A stretch of 43,241 nucleotides of DNA from Bacillota bacterium. GTDB lineage: Bacteria; Bacillota; Clostridia; Acetivibrionales; Acetivibrionaceae. This document shows, in pieces, positions 1 to 7,974 of the stretch; within the stretch, counting starts at the first letter, position 1, and every line of letters starts with the position of its first letter. The stretch lies in NCBI GenBank assembly GCA_023398495.1, contig JAEWSG010000161.1, positions 1 to 43,241 of the forward strand, in the 5' to 3' direction. Below the pieces are notes generated by a model. That model had not been told where the DNA came from. It worked only from the letters and a program-made list of their open reading frames with translations, and searched no databases. The translations under genes were made by a program, and so were the position numbers.

Positions 1-216
1 TCATCAAATTATGGATTCGTTCATACTTGCTCTCCCTACAGTTTGGAAGCAAAAACTAAAGTTAAGCGCTTGAAGGTATTAATTTATCAATGTTCAGTCC
101 AGCTTTTAGGCTGGGAAAGTTGAGTTAAAAAGCATAATGTTTCACCTTTAATTATTTACTTTGAAACCAGTATATTCAAAGTTATTAATATGGTCAATAA
201 AATCTGAAAATCTAAT
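1..216. other. Non-coding stretch before the first repeat
   Basis: I see no convincing gene here on either strand. A small hairpin (CCAGC, loop TTTTAG, GGCTGG-like arm) lies near 103-118 but has no T-run after it, so I do not call it a terminator. In many Firmicutes rpoC precedes the L7Ae-like gene; its end is not recognisable here, so it would have to end before the window. Confidence 0.4.
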
Positions 217-416
217 GGATGCATATTCTAATAGTGCACCATATTATGGAAAGAACATTGCGTAAAGGATGTAGAGAATGTTAATGAAGCGAAGGAAAAG
301 TCGAATCACTTTTCTTCGCGAAGCGAGTTTGATTCGACCCGTAGCGAGTTTACATTCTCTAAGACTTGGAGCTTCAGTTGTTGGAATAATATGGTGCACG
401 ATAATTAAATGCACCC
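217..416 (+). repeat. MITE-like inverted-repeat element, copy A
   Basis: This is a 200-bp imperfect inverted repeat. A perfect 14-bp arm GTGCACCATATTAT (234-247) is mirrored at 386-399. After an unpaired 24-nt stretch on each side, TAGAGAATGT (272-281) is mirrored at 352-361. The centre has GTCGAATCA (300-308) paired with TGATTCGAC (330-338). The outermost 24 bases on each side (217-240 and 393-416) match at about 18 of 24 positions after reverse complementing. It encodes no protein. It shares layout and sequence with elements at 10985-11133 and 43048-43237, so it is a dispersed family. Whether it moves in trans through a transposase is inference. Confidence 0.7.
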
Positions 417-433
417 AAATCTTATTATATACC

Positions 434-463
434 TTGACAAAATAAGAATTCGAGTGATAAAAT
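434..463 (+). promoter_or_regulatory. Probable sigma-A promoter of the ribosomal operon
   Basis: A perfect -35 TTGACA (434-439) is followed after 18 bases by TAAAAT (458-463), one mismatch from TATAAT. It begins 18 bp downstream of repeat copy A and lies about 100 bp before the L7Ae-like gene. It would give the L7Ae-rpsL-rpsG-fusA-tuf cluster a promoter of its own. Confidence 0.55.
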
Positions 464-561
464 ATCACAGTATGTAAAATTGTGATTTTTGTATTTAGAG
501 TTAAATGCTACATTTGCAATGAGTTTTCGAGCAAAGCCTGATACTGGCTAGGAGGTAAAAG

Positions 562-804
562 GTGATAGAAAGCTTAAGGAATGGAAACAAAATAGTTGGA
601 ATAAAGCAGACTGTTAAAGCAGTTGAAAAAGGCGAAGCCAAGGTGGTTTTTATTGCCAGAGATGCGGATGAGCGTGTAGTTGGCAAGATTGTTGAGTTGT
701 GTAAAAAGGATGACATACAAATTACGTATGTTGAAACAATGAAACAACTTGGAAAAGCCTGTAATATTGATGTTGGTGCTGCTGTAGCTTGTACGCTTAA
801 TTAG
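562..804 (+). CDS. L7Ae/L30e-family ribosomal-type protein
   Basis: An 80-residue protein of the L7Ae/L30e/Gadd45 family (Bacillus YbxF/RplGB type), which binds kink-turn RNA. Visible family signs are the NGNKIVGIKQ stretch (about residues 7-16), the central KVVFIARDAD strand and the C-terminal GKACNIDVGAA segment. The start is GTG at 562, supported by AGGAGGT about 6 bases upstream. The gene comes first in the str-type cluster, immediately before rpsL, the usual place for this family in Firmicutes. Its exact cellular role is not settled for this family; a ribosome or RNA chaperone function is inferred. Confidence 0.85.
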   Translation: MIESLRNGNKIVGIKQTVKAVEKGEAKVVFIARDADERVVGKIVELCKKDDIQITYVETMKQLGKACNIDVGAAVACTLN

Positions 805-883
805 GCAAATGTCTTGAATCCAAAGGGCTTAATTACTTTGAGATTTTTGAATATACTACATATTACTGAAAGGAGGTGAAGTA

Positions 884-1312
884 ATGCCAACGTTTAACCA
901 GTTAGTTAGAAAAGGAAGACAGACACTTGGAAAGAAATCAACTGCTCCTGCTTTGCAAAAGGGATTCAATTCCTTGCAGAAAAAGCCTACAGATTTAAGC
1001 AGCCCTCAAAAAAGAGGAGTTTGTACTGTAGTTAAAACTACAACACCTAAGAAGCCTAACTCAGCTTTGAGAAAGGTTGCAAGGGTTCGTTTGACTAACG
1101 GAATTGAAGTAACCGCTTATATTCCTGGTATAGGCCACAATCTTCAGGAACACAGTGTTGTTCTTATAAGAGGAGGAAGGGTTAAAGACCTACCTGGAGT
1201 TAGGTATCATATTGTTCGTGGAACACTTGATACTGCTGGTGTTGCAAAGAGAATGCAGTCAAGGTCAAAATATGGTGCAAAGAGACCAAAGGCTGGTGCA
1301 GCAAGTAAGTAA
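884..1312 (+). CDS. rpsL: 30S ribosomal protein S12
   Basis: A 142-residue S12, part of the decoding centre of the small subunit. The N-terminal PTFNQLVRKGR, the accuracy loop TTTPKKPNSALRK (residues 52-64) and the RGGRVKDLPGVRYH region are all present. The lysines of the PKKPNS loop are unmutated, so nothing suggests a streptomycin-resistance substitution there. It carries a short insertion before the PQKRGVCT motif compared with the 124-residue E. coli protein, as often seen in Firmicutes. The start ATG follows AGGAGGTGAAG. It is 79 bp downstream of the L7Ae-like gene in the same operon. Confidence 0.97.
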   Translation: MPTFNQLVRKGRQTLGKKSTAPALQKGFNSLQKKPTDLSSPQKRGVCTVVKTTTPKKPNSALRKVARVRLTNGIEVTAYIPGIGHNLQEHSVVLIRGGRVKDLPGVRYHIVRGTLDTAGVAKRMQSRSKYGAKRPKAGAASK

Positions 1313-1412
1313 GATCATATGACGTGCTTTGCGCGATGTATGGTAGTGAAAATTAATAGTGCTTAGTACGTTGTTTTATATATATTATATTAGCATGTAC
1401 ACAGCACTGACG

Positions 1413-1437
1413 ACGGATAAACGAGAGGTTTTGTCCG
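1413..1437 (+). promoter_or_regulatory. Hairpin in the rpsL-rpsG spacer
   Basis: The 170-base gap between rpsL and rpsG is long for this operon and contains a short hairpin: ACGGATAAAC (1413-1422) can pair imperfectly with GTTTTGTCCG (about 1428-1437). In E. coli the S12-S7 intercistronic RNA is the target of translational feedback by S7. The hairpin is seen; the regulatory role here is inferred and weak. Confidence 0.3.
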
Positions 1438-1482
1438 CGAGTACCGATGATATGTTTATATCATAAGAAGGAGGGAAGAAAG

Positions 1483-1953
1483 GTGCCAAGAAAAGGTTAT
1501 ATAGCGAAAAGAGATGTATTGCCTGATCCGATTTATAATGACAAGGTTGTTACAAAACTTGTTAATAATATAATGGAAGACGGTAAGAAGGGTGTTGCTC
1601 AAAAGATTTGTTACGAAGCTTTTGACATCATTAAAGAGAAAACTGGTAAAGATCCGCTCGAAGTTTTTGAACAGGCATTAAACAATATTATGCCGGTTCT
1701 TGAAGTTAAGGCAAGAAGAGTTGGGGGTGCTACTTACCAGGTTCCTATGGAAGTTAGACCTGAAAGAAGGCAGGCTTTAGGCTTGAGATGGTTGGTTAAC
1801 TATTCAAGACAAAGAGGCGAGAGGACAATGAGAGAAAGACTTGCCGGTGAAATACTTGATGCGACTAACAACTTGGGCGGAGCTTACAAGAAGAAAGACG
1901 ATACGCATAAAATGGCTGAGGCTAATAAAGCTTTTGCTCATTACAGGTGGTAA
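1483..1953 (+). CDS. rpsG: 30S ribosomal protein S7
   Basis: A 156-residue S7, the primary assembly protein of the 30S head. The N-terminus PRKGYIAKRDVLPDP, the central ARRVGGATYQVPMEVRP and the C-terminal NKAFAHYRW are diagnostic. I chose GTG at 1483 because it gives the standard 156-residue length and is preceded by AAGGAGGG at 1468-1475. A longer in-frame reading from 1447 would add 12 non-conserved residues and overrun the ribosome site. It lies between rpsL and fusA in the str operon. Confidence 0.97.
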   Translation: MPRKGYIAKRDVLPDPIYNDKVVTKLVNNIMEDGKKGVAQKICYEAFDIIKEKTGKDPLEVFEQALNNIMPVLEVKARRVGGATYQVPMEVRPERRQALGLRWLVNYSRQRGERTMRERLAGEILDATNNLGGAYKKKDDTHKMAEANKAFAHYRW

Positions 1954-2021
1954 TTTTCAATTTTATATATGGACAAAATCACTGATGTATAAGAGAGTGA
2001 TGGTTTGAAAGGAAGGTAGAA

Positions 2022-4100
2022 ATGCCCAGGCAATTTAGTTTAGAAAATACCAGAAATATTGGAATTATGGCTCACATAGATGCAGGTAAAACTACTACTA
2101 CTGAGCGTATTCTATTCTATACAGGTAAAGTTCATAAGATAGGTGAAGTTCATGAAGGTGCGGCAACTATGGACTGGATGGAGCAGGAGCAGGAAAGAGG
2201 TATAACAATTACATCTGCTGCTACCACTGCTCAATGGAAAGGGAATAGAATTAATATCATAGATACGCCGGGGCACGTTGACTTTACAGTTGAGGTTGAG
2301 AGATCACTTCGTGTTCTTGACGGATCTGTTACGTTGTTCTGTGCTAAAGGCGGAGTTGAGCCACAATCAGAGACGGTTTGGAGACAGGCAGACAGATATA
2401 ATGTTCCTCGTATGGCATATGTTAATAAGATGGATATTATGGGAGCCGACTTCTTTAACTGTGTAAAGATGATGAAGGAAAGGTTACAGGCAAATGCTGT
2501 TCCTCTCCAACTGCCAATAGGCAAGGAAGACCAATTCGCAGGAATTATCGACCTTGTTTTAATGAAAGCTTATTTCTTTATGGATGATCTTGGTAAGGAA
2601 GTCGAAACAAGAGAAATTCCTGACGATATGAAGGATTTGGCAGATGAATACAGAGCTAATCTTGTTGAAGCTATTGCTGAACATGATGAAGAGCTTATGA
2701 TGAAATATCTCGAAGGTGAAGAGCTTACTTTAGAGGAAATAAAAAAAGGTATAAGAAACGCTACAATCAGCGTAAAAATTATACCGGTTATGTGCGGTTC
2801 TTCATATAGAAACAAAGGTGTGCCTTTGCTTCTTGATGCTGTTGTAGAATATATGCCATCACCGCTTGATATACCTGCTATAAAGGGTATAGCTGCAGAC
2901 GGTGAAGGTGAAATTGAAAGACCGGCTGATGACAATGCTCCATTTGCAGCGTTGGCATTTAAGATAATGGCAGACCCATTTGTTGGAAAACTCTGCTTCT
3001 TCAGAGTTTATTCCGGTAAGCTGACTTCCGGTTCATACGTTTTAAATGCAACTAAAGGTAAAAGAGAAAGAATTGGTAGAATACTTCAGATGCATGCAAA
3101 TCACAGAGAGGAAATCGAAATGGTTTACTCTGGAGATATAGCTGCGGCAGTGGGACTTAAGGATACTACTACAGGAGATACATTATGTGATGAAGCTAAT
3201 CCTGTTATATTGGAATCCATGGATTTTCCTGAGCCGGTTATTTCAGTTGCTATCGAACCTAAGACAAAAGCGGGTCAGGATAAGATGGGAATGGCTCTTG
3301 CAAAGCTTTCAGAAGAGGATCCTACCTTCAGGACGCATACAGATCCTGATACTGGACAAACTATAATTCGCGGAATGGGTGAGTTGCACCTTGAGATCAT
3401 TGTTGACCGTATGATGAGGGAGTTCAAAGTTGAAGCTAACGTTGGTAATCCTCAGGTTGCTTACAAAGAAACTATCAGAAAGCCTATCAAGACTGAAGGT
3501 AAGTTTGTAAGACAGTCAGGTGGTAGAGGTCAGTATGGTCACTGTTGGATCGAAATGGAGCCAAGAGAGCCAGGAGCAGGTTACGAGTTTGTCAATAAAA
3601 TCGTTGGTGGTGTTGTTCCTAAGGAATACATTGGTCCAATCGATGCAGGTATTCAGGAAGCAATGAATAATGGTGTATTGGGCGGCTATCCTGTTGTAGA
3701 TATCAAGTGTACTCTTTATGACGGATCATACCATGAAGTTGACTCTTCAGAAATGGCGTTTAAGATAGCTGGATCCATGGCATTTAAGGAAGGTATGAGA
3801 AAAGCAGATCCTGTACTGTTAGAGCCTATAATGAAGGTTAGTGTTACAGTTCCAGAAGATTATATGGGAGACGTAATGGGAGACTTGAACTCAAGAAGGG
3901 GAAGAATTGAAGGTATGGAAGCCCGTAATGGAGCACAGGTTATAAATGCTAATGTTCCATTGGCTGAAATGTTCGGATATGCAACAACCCTGCGTTCAAG
4001 GACACAAGGTAGAGGTGTCTTCACTATGCAGATAAGCCATTTTGAAGAAGTTCCTAGAAATATACAGGAAGCTGTTTTAAACGGTAAAGCAGGTAAATAA
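2022..4100 (+). CDS. fusA: Translation elongation factor G
   Basis: A 692-residue EF-G, the GTPase that drives tRNA-mRNA translocation and, with RRF, ribosome recycling. The P-loop AHIDAGKTT spans residues 17-25; the switch/G2 region with RGITITSAATT, the DTPGHVDF G3 motif and the NKMD G4 motif follow. Domain IV carries GGRGQYGHCWIEMEP and the C-terminus ends with the SRTQGRGVFTMQ region. Length is normal for the family. AAGGAAGG precedes the ATG. It follows rpsG by 68 bp. Confidence 0.98.
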   Translation: MPRQFSLENTRNIGIMAHIDAGKTTTTERILFYTGKVHKIGEVHEGAATMDWMEQEQERGITITSAATTAQWKGNRINIIDTPGHVDFTVEVERSLRVLDGSVTLFCAKGGVEPQSETVWRQADRYNVPRMAYVNKMDIMGADFFNCVKMMKERLQANAVPLQLPIGKEDQFAGIIDLVLMKAYFFMDDLGKEVETREIPDDMKDLADEYRANLVEAIAEHDEELMMKYLEGEELTLEEIKKGIRNATISVKIIPVMCGSSYRNKGVPLLLDAVVEYMPSPLDIPAIKGIAADGEGEIERPADDNAPFAALAFKIMADPFVGKLCFFRVYSGKLTSGSYVLNATKGKRERIGRILQMHANHREEIEMVYSGDIAAAVGLKDTTTGDTLCDEANPVILESMDFPEPVISVAIEPKTKAGQDKMGMALAKLSEEDPTFRTHTDPDTGQTIIRGMGELHLEIIVDRMMREFKVEANVGNPQVAYKETIRKPIKTEGKFVRQSGGRGQYGHCWIEMEPREPGAGYEFVNKIVGGVVPKEYIGPIDAGIQEAMNNGVLGGYPVVDIKCTLYDGSYHEVDSSEMAFKIAGSMAFKEGMRKADPVLLEPIMKVSVTVPEDYMGDVMGDLNSRRGRIEGMEARNGAQVINANVPLAEMFGYATTLRSRTQGRGVFTMQISHFEEVPRNIQEAVLNGKAGK

Positions 4101-4134
4101 TTTACCGGATTTATTACAGAATAAATGCATTAGC

Positions 4135-4165
4135 CAGGGAATATGCAAAACCTGTGTATTCCCTG
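4135..4165 (+). promoter_or_regulatory. Hairpin between fusA and tuf
   Basis: CAGGGAATA (4135-4143) pairs perfectly with TATTCCCTG (4157-4165). The following sequence is A-rich rather than T-rich, so a rho-independent terminator is unlikely. An RNA-processing or stability element between fusA and tuf is a possible role. Confidence 0.4.
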
Positions 4166-4232
4166 TAAAAAATAATTATAGTTAATTAATAAAAATTCAG
4201 TAATCTTTACTGAAAAAGGAGGAGAATTAATA

Positions 4233-5435
4233 ATGGCAAAAGCTAAATTTGAAAGAAGTAAGCCCCACGTTAATATTGGAACAATAGGTCACGTTGACCA
4301 TGGTAAGACTTCATTGACTGCTGCTATAACAAAAGTATTGAGCTTCCTCGGTAAGGCAAGTTTCTCTGCATATGACCAAATCGACAAAGCTCCTGAAGAA
4401 AGAGAAAGAGGTATCACTATTTCAACAGCTCACGTTGAATATGAAACTGACAACAGACACTATGCACACGTTGACTGCCCAGGCCACGCTGACTATGTTA
4501 AAAACATGATCACTGGTGCTGCTCAGATGGACGGTGCTATCCTCGTTGTTTCAGCTGCTGATGGCCCTATGCCACAGACAAGAGAACACATTCTTTTGGC
4601 TCGTCAGGTTGGCGTTCCATACATAGTTGTTTTCTTAAACAAATGTGATATGGTTGATGATGAAGAACTTATCGAGTTAGTTGAAATGGAACTTAGAGAA
4701 TTGTTAAGTTCATATGAATTCCCAGGTGATGATATTCCGATCGTTAGAGGTTCTGCTCTTGATGCACTTGAGTGCACAGCAACAACTACAGATGATCCTA
4801 AATATGCACCAATCATGGAATTAATGGCAAAAGTTGATGAATATATACCAACTCCTGAAAGAGCAACTGACAAGCCATTTATTATGCCTGTAGAGGATGT
4901 TTTCTCAATCACAGGTCGTGGTACTGTTGCTACAGGTAGGGTTGAGAACGGTACATTGAAAGTTGGAGATGAAATTGAAATCGTTGGTTTGATGGAAGCA
5001 CCTAAGAAAACTGTTGTAACTGGTATAGAAATGTTCAGAAAGCTTCTTGATTCAGCTGTTGCTGGTGACAATATCGGAGCTCTCTTGAGAGGTATTCAAA
5101 GAACTGATATCGAAAGAGGTCAGGTTCTTGCAAAGCCGGGCTCAATCAAGCCTCATACCTATTTCGAAGCACAGGTTTACGTATTGACTAAAGAAGAGGG
5201 TGGAAGACACACTCCATTCTTTAACAACTACAGACCACAGTTCTATTTCAGAACAACAGACGTTACTGGTGTAGTTGAACTTCCAGAAGGAACTGAAATG
5301 GTTATGCCTGGTGACCACATCACTATGAAAATCAAACTGATCACTCCAATAGCTATGGATGAAGGATTAAAGTTCGCTATCCGTGAAGGTGGAAGAACTG
5401 TTGGATCAGGAAACGTAAACAAGATTATTGAGTAA
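4233..5435 (+). CDS. tuf: Translation elongation factor Tu
   Basis: A 400-residue EF-Tu that delivers aminoacyl-tRNA to the ribosome. The P-loop GHVDHGKT is at residues 19-26; RGITIS, DCPGHADYVKNMITGAAQMDG and NKCDMVDD (G2-G4) follow. Domains II and III are complete, ending in GRTVGSGNVNKIIE. The ribosome site AAAGGAGGAG lies just upstream. A strong terminator closes the operon. The protein shows no oddity. Confidence 0.98.
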   Translation: MAKAKFERSKPHVNIGTIGHVDHGKTSLTAAITKVLSFLGKASFSAYDQIDKAPEERERGITISTAHVEYETDNRHYAHVDCPGHADYVKNMITGAAQMDGAILVVSAADGPMPQTREHILLARQVGVPYIVVFLNKCDMVDDEELIELVEMELRELLSSYEFPGDDIPIVRGSALDALECTATTTDDPKYAPIMELMAKVDEYIPTPERATDKPFIMPVEDVFSITGRGTVATGRVENGTLKVGDEIEIVGLMEAPKKTVVTGIEMFRKLLDSAVAGDNIGALLRGIQRTDIERGQVLAKPGSIKPHTYFEAQVYVLTKEEGGRHTPFFNNYRPQFYFRTTDVTGVVELPEGTEMVMPGDHITMKIKLITPIAMDEGLKFAIREGGRTVGSGNVNKIIE

Positions 5436-5450
5436 TAATTTATTAATGAA

Positions 5451-5480
5451 GGGCCGGATTTTTATCCGGCCCTTTTTATT
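5451..5480 (+). terminator. Rho-independent terminator of the str/tuf operon
   Basis: GGGCCGGA (5451-5458) pairs with TCCGGCCC (5465-5472) around a 6-base loop and is followed by a T-rich run. Confidence 0.92.
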
Positions 5481-5498
5481 TTATTAAAGTATATTCCT

Positions 5499-5552
5499 AA
5501 AGTAAAAATGTTACATCTTAAAGTAAAAATATTGCACATTAGAAGTAAAAAT
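5499..5552 (+). promoter_or_regulatory. Three direct repeats, probable AraC-type regulator sites
   Basis: AAAGTAAAAAT occurs at 5499-5509 and 5520-5530, and GAAGTAAAAAT at 5542-5552. The spacing of 21 and 22 bp puts all three on one face of the helix. They lie immediately upstream of the predicted operon promoter (TATAAT at 5582-5587). AraC-family proteins bind direct repeats with this phasing, and a YesN-type response regulator is encoded in the operon at 12970. The repeats are seen; the assignment to that regulator is inference. Confidence 0.5.
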
Positions 5553-5558
5553 TATCCG

Positions 5559-5587
5559 TTCTTTTGCATAAGAATATTTAGTATAAT
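5559..5587 (+). promoter_or_regulatory. Probable promoter of the xylo-oligosaccharide operon
   Basis: A perfect -10 TATAAT (5582-5587) has only a poor -35, TTCTTT (5559-5564), at 17-bp spacing. A weak -35 next to upstream activator-like repeats is what an activator-dependent promoter would look like. Confidence 0.45.
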
Positions 5588-5622
5588 TGAAATATCAATA
5601 TCAAATAAGGGGGAGACAAACA

Positions 5623-6882
5623 ATGGTAAAAAGATTGTTAGGTACATTATTGTCTGTTGTAATGATTGCATCTCTTATGAGTGGATGCAAGCAGGATGCA
5701 TCAAAGACTGAGACAACACTTACACTATGGAGTATTGCAACGGAAAGCGATGCTTTTAGTAATGCCTATAACAAGGCTATCAAAGACTTTGAGGACGCAA
5801 ATCCTGGAGTGAAAATTGTTCATGAAACATTTGAAAACGAAGCTTACAAGACAAAAATTAAGACTGCCGTATCTGGAAATAACCTTCCTGACCTTTTCTA
5901 TACATGGGGTGGTGGATTTTCCAAACCATTTGTAGAATCCGGGAAAGTACTGGCTATTGACAAATATTATACAGGTGAGTACAAGGAACAGTTGTCAGAA
6001 GCAGCATTAACATATTCAACATATAATGGAAAGATTTATGGTTCTACTTATACAACCCCTGTTTCAGCGCTATTCTACAATAAAAAAATCTTTGAAGAAA
6101 ATGGACTTAAGGCACCAACTACATTCGATGAACTGGTACAAACCTGTGATAAGCTTATACAAAAAGGTATTACCCCTATTGGTATCAGTGCAAAGGATAC
6201 TTGGGTACTGGCCATGACTCACGATGCTATGACATTAAAGTCTGCAGGCCCAGAAAAGGTTAAGTCAGCACTAACAAAAGCAGGACAGAGCTATGATGAT
6301 CCGGATTTTCTGGCGTCTGCCAAGAAATTCAAACAACTCGTTGAAATGGGGGCTTTCTATAAAGGAGCAACCGGATTATCAAATGATGAAGCAAGTGCAT
6401 TGTTTTACAGCGGTAAGGTTGCAATGTATACAACAGGTAGCTGGATGGCAGGTTCTATTCAAACAGATGCTGAAAATCCAGATGATTTTGATGTGACTCC
6501 ATTTCCTGTTTTAGGTAGCAATGCAAAAGCAACAGACTTTATGGGTGGTGCAGTTGATAGCATTATGGTAAGTGCCTCAACTAAAAATCCTGATCTCGCA
6601 GGTAAGGCTGCATTTGAACTCACTAGAAGTATTTCAAAATATTCATATCTTGACGGAGCAGGTCTGGCAGTTTGGAAAAAAGATTATAATGACAGTGAGG
6701 TAAACTCATTAACTAAAAAGTTAGCTGATTTTGCGGCAAATGCAACATCATTCACACTGTGGTTTGATACTACCATGGAAGCTGAAGATGCAGGTGAATA
6801 CCTCGCATTACTACAGGAAATGTATGTTGGCAATATAACTCCTGAAGATTTTGTTAAGTCTATGAAGAAGAACCTCGAATAA
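5623..6882 (+). CDS. Sugar ABC transporter substrate-binding lipoprotein
   Basis: A 419-residue extracellular solute-binding protein (family 1, MalE/UgpB class) that captures sugar outside the cell and hands it to the two permeases encoded next. The N-terminus is a lipoprotein signal: KRLLG, a hydrophobic core, then LMSGC with lipidated Cys22. The mature part starts with LTLWSIATESD and contains the family's GKIYG and FYNKKIF segments. I chose ATG at 5623 because it follows AAGGGGGAG and begins the signal peptide correctly; the longer reading from TTG 5587 adds residues before it without a ribosome site. The downstream genes point to xylo-oligosaccharides as substrate, which is inference. Confidence 0.93.
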   Translation: MVKRLLGTLLSVVMIASLMSGCKQDASKTETTLTLWSIATESDAFSNAYNKAIKDFEDANPGVKIVHETFENEAYKTKIKTAVSGNNLPDLFYTWGGGFSKPFVESGKVLAIDKYYTGEYKEQLSEAALTYSTYNGKIYGSTYTTPVSALFYNKKIFEENGLKAPTTFDELVQTCDKLIQKGITPIGISAKDTWVLAMTHDAMTLKSAGPEKVKSALTKAGQSYDDPDFLASAKKFKQLVEMGAFYKGATGLSNDEASALFYSGKVAMYTTGSWMAGSIQTDAENPDDFDVTPFPVLGSNAKATDFMGGAVDSIMVSASTKNPDLAGKAAFELTRSISKYSYLDGAGLAVWKKDYNDSEVNSLTKKLADFAANATSFTLWFDTTMEAEDAGEYLALLQEMYVGNITPEDFVKSMKKNLE

Positions 6883-6979
6883 GTAGTGGTTTTTTACAAA
6901 ATGAAGTATAAGTAAATCAAGCCTTTCAAACATGAATATGGCAGCTGAATCAGGAACGAATCCCTGCCATATTATAAGG

Positions 6980-7030
6980 AACTATATCTTCTCAGAAAGC
7001 TGTAAGAACCAATCTTATTAGAAGAATAGT
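6980..7030. repeat. Short inverted-repeat element with ACTATATCTTCT ends
   Basis: ACTATATCTTCT (6980-6991) faces AGAAGAATAGT (7020-7030), an inverted copy with one base missing. The same 12-bp end occurs in a larger inverted-repeat element at 20061-20209, and the match here extends to 15 bp (GGAACTATATCTTCT, 6978-6992). The gap between the binding protein and permease genes (6883-7088) also holds a hairpin ATATGGCAG/CTGCCATAT near 6936-6972, which may tune relative expression of the abundant binding protein and the permeases. Confidence 0.45.
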
Positions 7031-7039
7031 ATACTATTC
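7024..7039. promoter_or_regulatory. 16-bp perfect palindrome before the permease gene
   Basis: GAATAGTATACTATTC is a perfect 16-bp palindrome ending 49 bp before the permease start. It could be a protein-binding site or an mRNA hairpin, and it overlaps the end of the short inverted-repeat element. Confidence 0.4.
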
Positions 7040-7088
7040 GATGTTTGGAAGGTTTGATTATTTTAAAACAAAATCTGAATGGGGGGTT

Positions 7089-7973
7089 ATGATGAAATCT
7101 GTAAGGCAAAATAAATTGGCCATAGTATTATTTATGTTACCAGCTTCCCTACTATTTTTTGCAATCATCATTATGCCAATTTTTATGTCAGGCTATTATA
7201 GCTTTTTAGAATGGGATGGGGTTAATCAGCCAAGCTTTATAGGTATAGGAAATTATATAGAATTATTTACAAGTCCGATAGCGGGATTTCCAAAATCCTT
7301 GCTAAATGTTTTAATTCTTTCAGCTTTGTCGGTGTTTATTCAGCTTCCTCTTTCCCTTGGTTTGGCATTACTACTTTCAAAAGGAGTAAAAGGAGAAAAG
7401 TTTTTTGTAGGAATTTTTTTCATGCCCGTATTAATATCTACTGTAGTTATAGGACAATTGTGGCTTAAGATTTACAATCCAGAGTATGGCATTGTAAATG
7501 TAGGGCTTAATGCTATAGGACTTGGAAACTATGTGAGGACCTGGCTTGGAGATCAAGAAACTGCATTGATGGCGGTGTTTGTGCCCATTATATGGCAATA
7601 TGTCGGGTATCACATGCTGCTAATGTATGCCGGGATTAAATCTATTTCACCTGACATTAGAGAGGCTGCAAAGGTTGAAGGGGCAACAGAAGGTCAGCTC
7701 GCGAGGTATATTATTATTCCAATGCTAAAACCTATTATAAGAGTTTGCGTAATTTTTGCAGTAACGGGTTCTTTAAAGGCCTTTGATTTAATATATGTAT
7801 TAACAAGAGGAGGCCCTGCTAAAGCCAGTGAAGTACCAAGCACCCTGATGGTATCTATGATCTTTGACTGGAATCGGTATGGATTTGGAAGTGCAATTGC
7901 AATTTTGATAATAGCTTTGTGTTTCCTCTTTGCAGTAGTTATTAAAAGAGCTTTTAGGACGGAGGAGGATTAA
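7089..7973 (+). CDS. Sugar ABC transporter permease (MalF/UgpA type)
   Basis: A 294-residue inner-membrane permease with about six membrane segments. The EAA loop contacting the ATPase is visible as REAAKVEGATEGQLARYIIIPMLKP (near residues 195-219). I chose ATG 7089 because a GGGGGG ribosome site lies directly before it; the ATG at 7041 has no ribosome site and adds 16 charged residues. The gene ends 1 bp before the second permease. No ATPase is encoded with it, so a shared MsmX-like ATPase encoded elsewhere is expected; that is common for this transporter class in Firmicutes. Confidence 0.92.
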   Translation: MMKSVRQNKLAIVLFMLPASLLFFAIIIMPIFMSGYYSFLEWDGVNQPSFIGIGNYIELFTSPIAGFPKSLLNVLILSALSVFIQLPLSLGLALLLSKGVKGEKFFVGIFFMPVLISTVVIGQLWLKIYNPEYGIVNVGLNAIGLGNYVRTWLGDQETALMAVFVPIIWQYVGYHMLLMYAGIKSISPDIREAAKVEGATEGQLARYIIIPMLKPIIRVCVIFAVTGSLKAFDLIYVLTRGGPAKASEVPSTLMVSMIFDWNRYGFGSAIAILIIALCFLFAVVIKRAFRTEED

Positions 7974-7974
7974 A

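Noticed and set aside
244..468. Minus-strand reading frame across MITE copy A
   Set aside because: It runs through the palindromic element and has no ribosome site or family resemblance.
5508..5711. Reading frame over the operator repeats and the lipoprotein start
   Set aside because: Overlaps the well-supported lipoprotein gene in another frame and covers the promoter.
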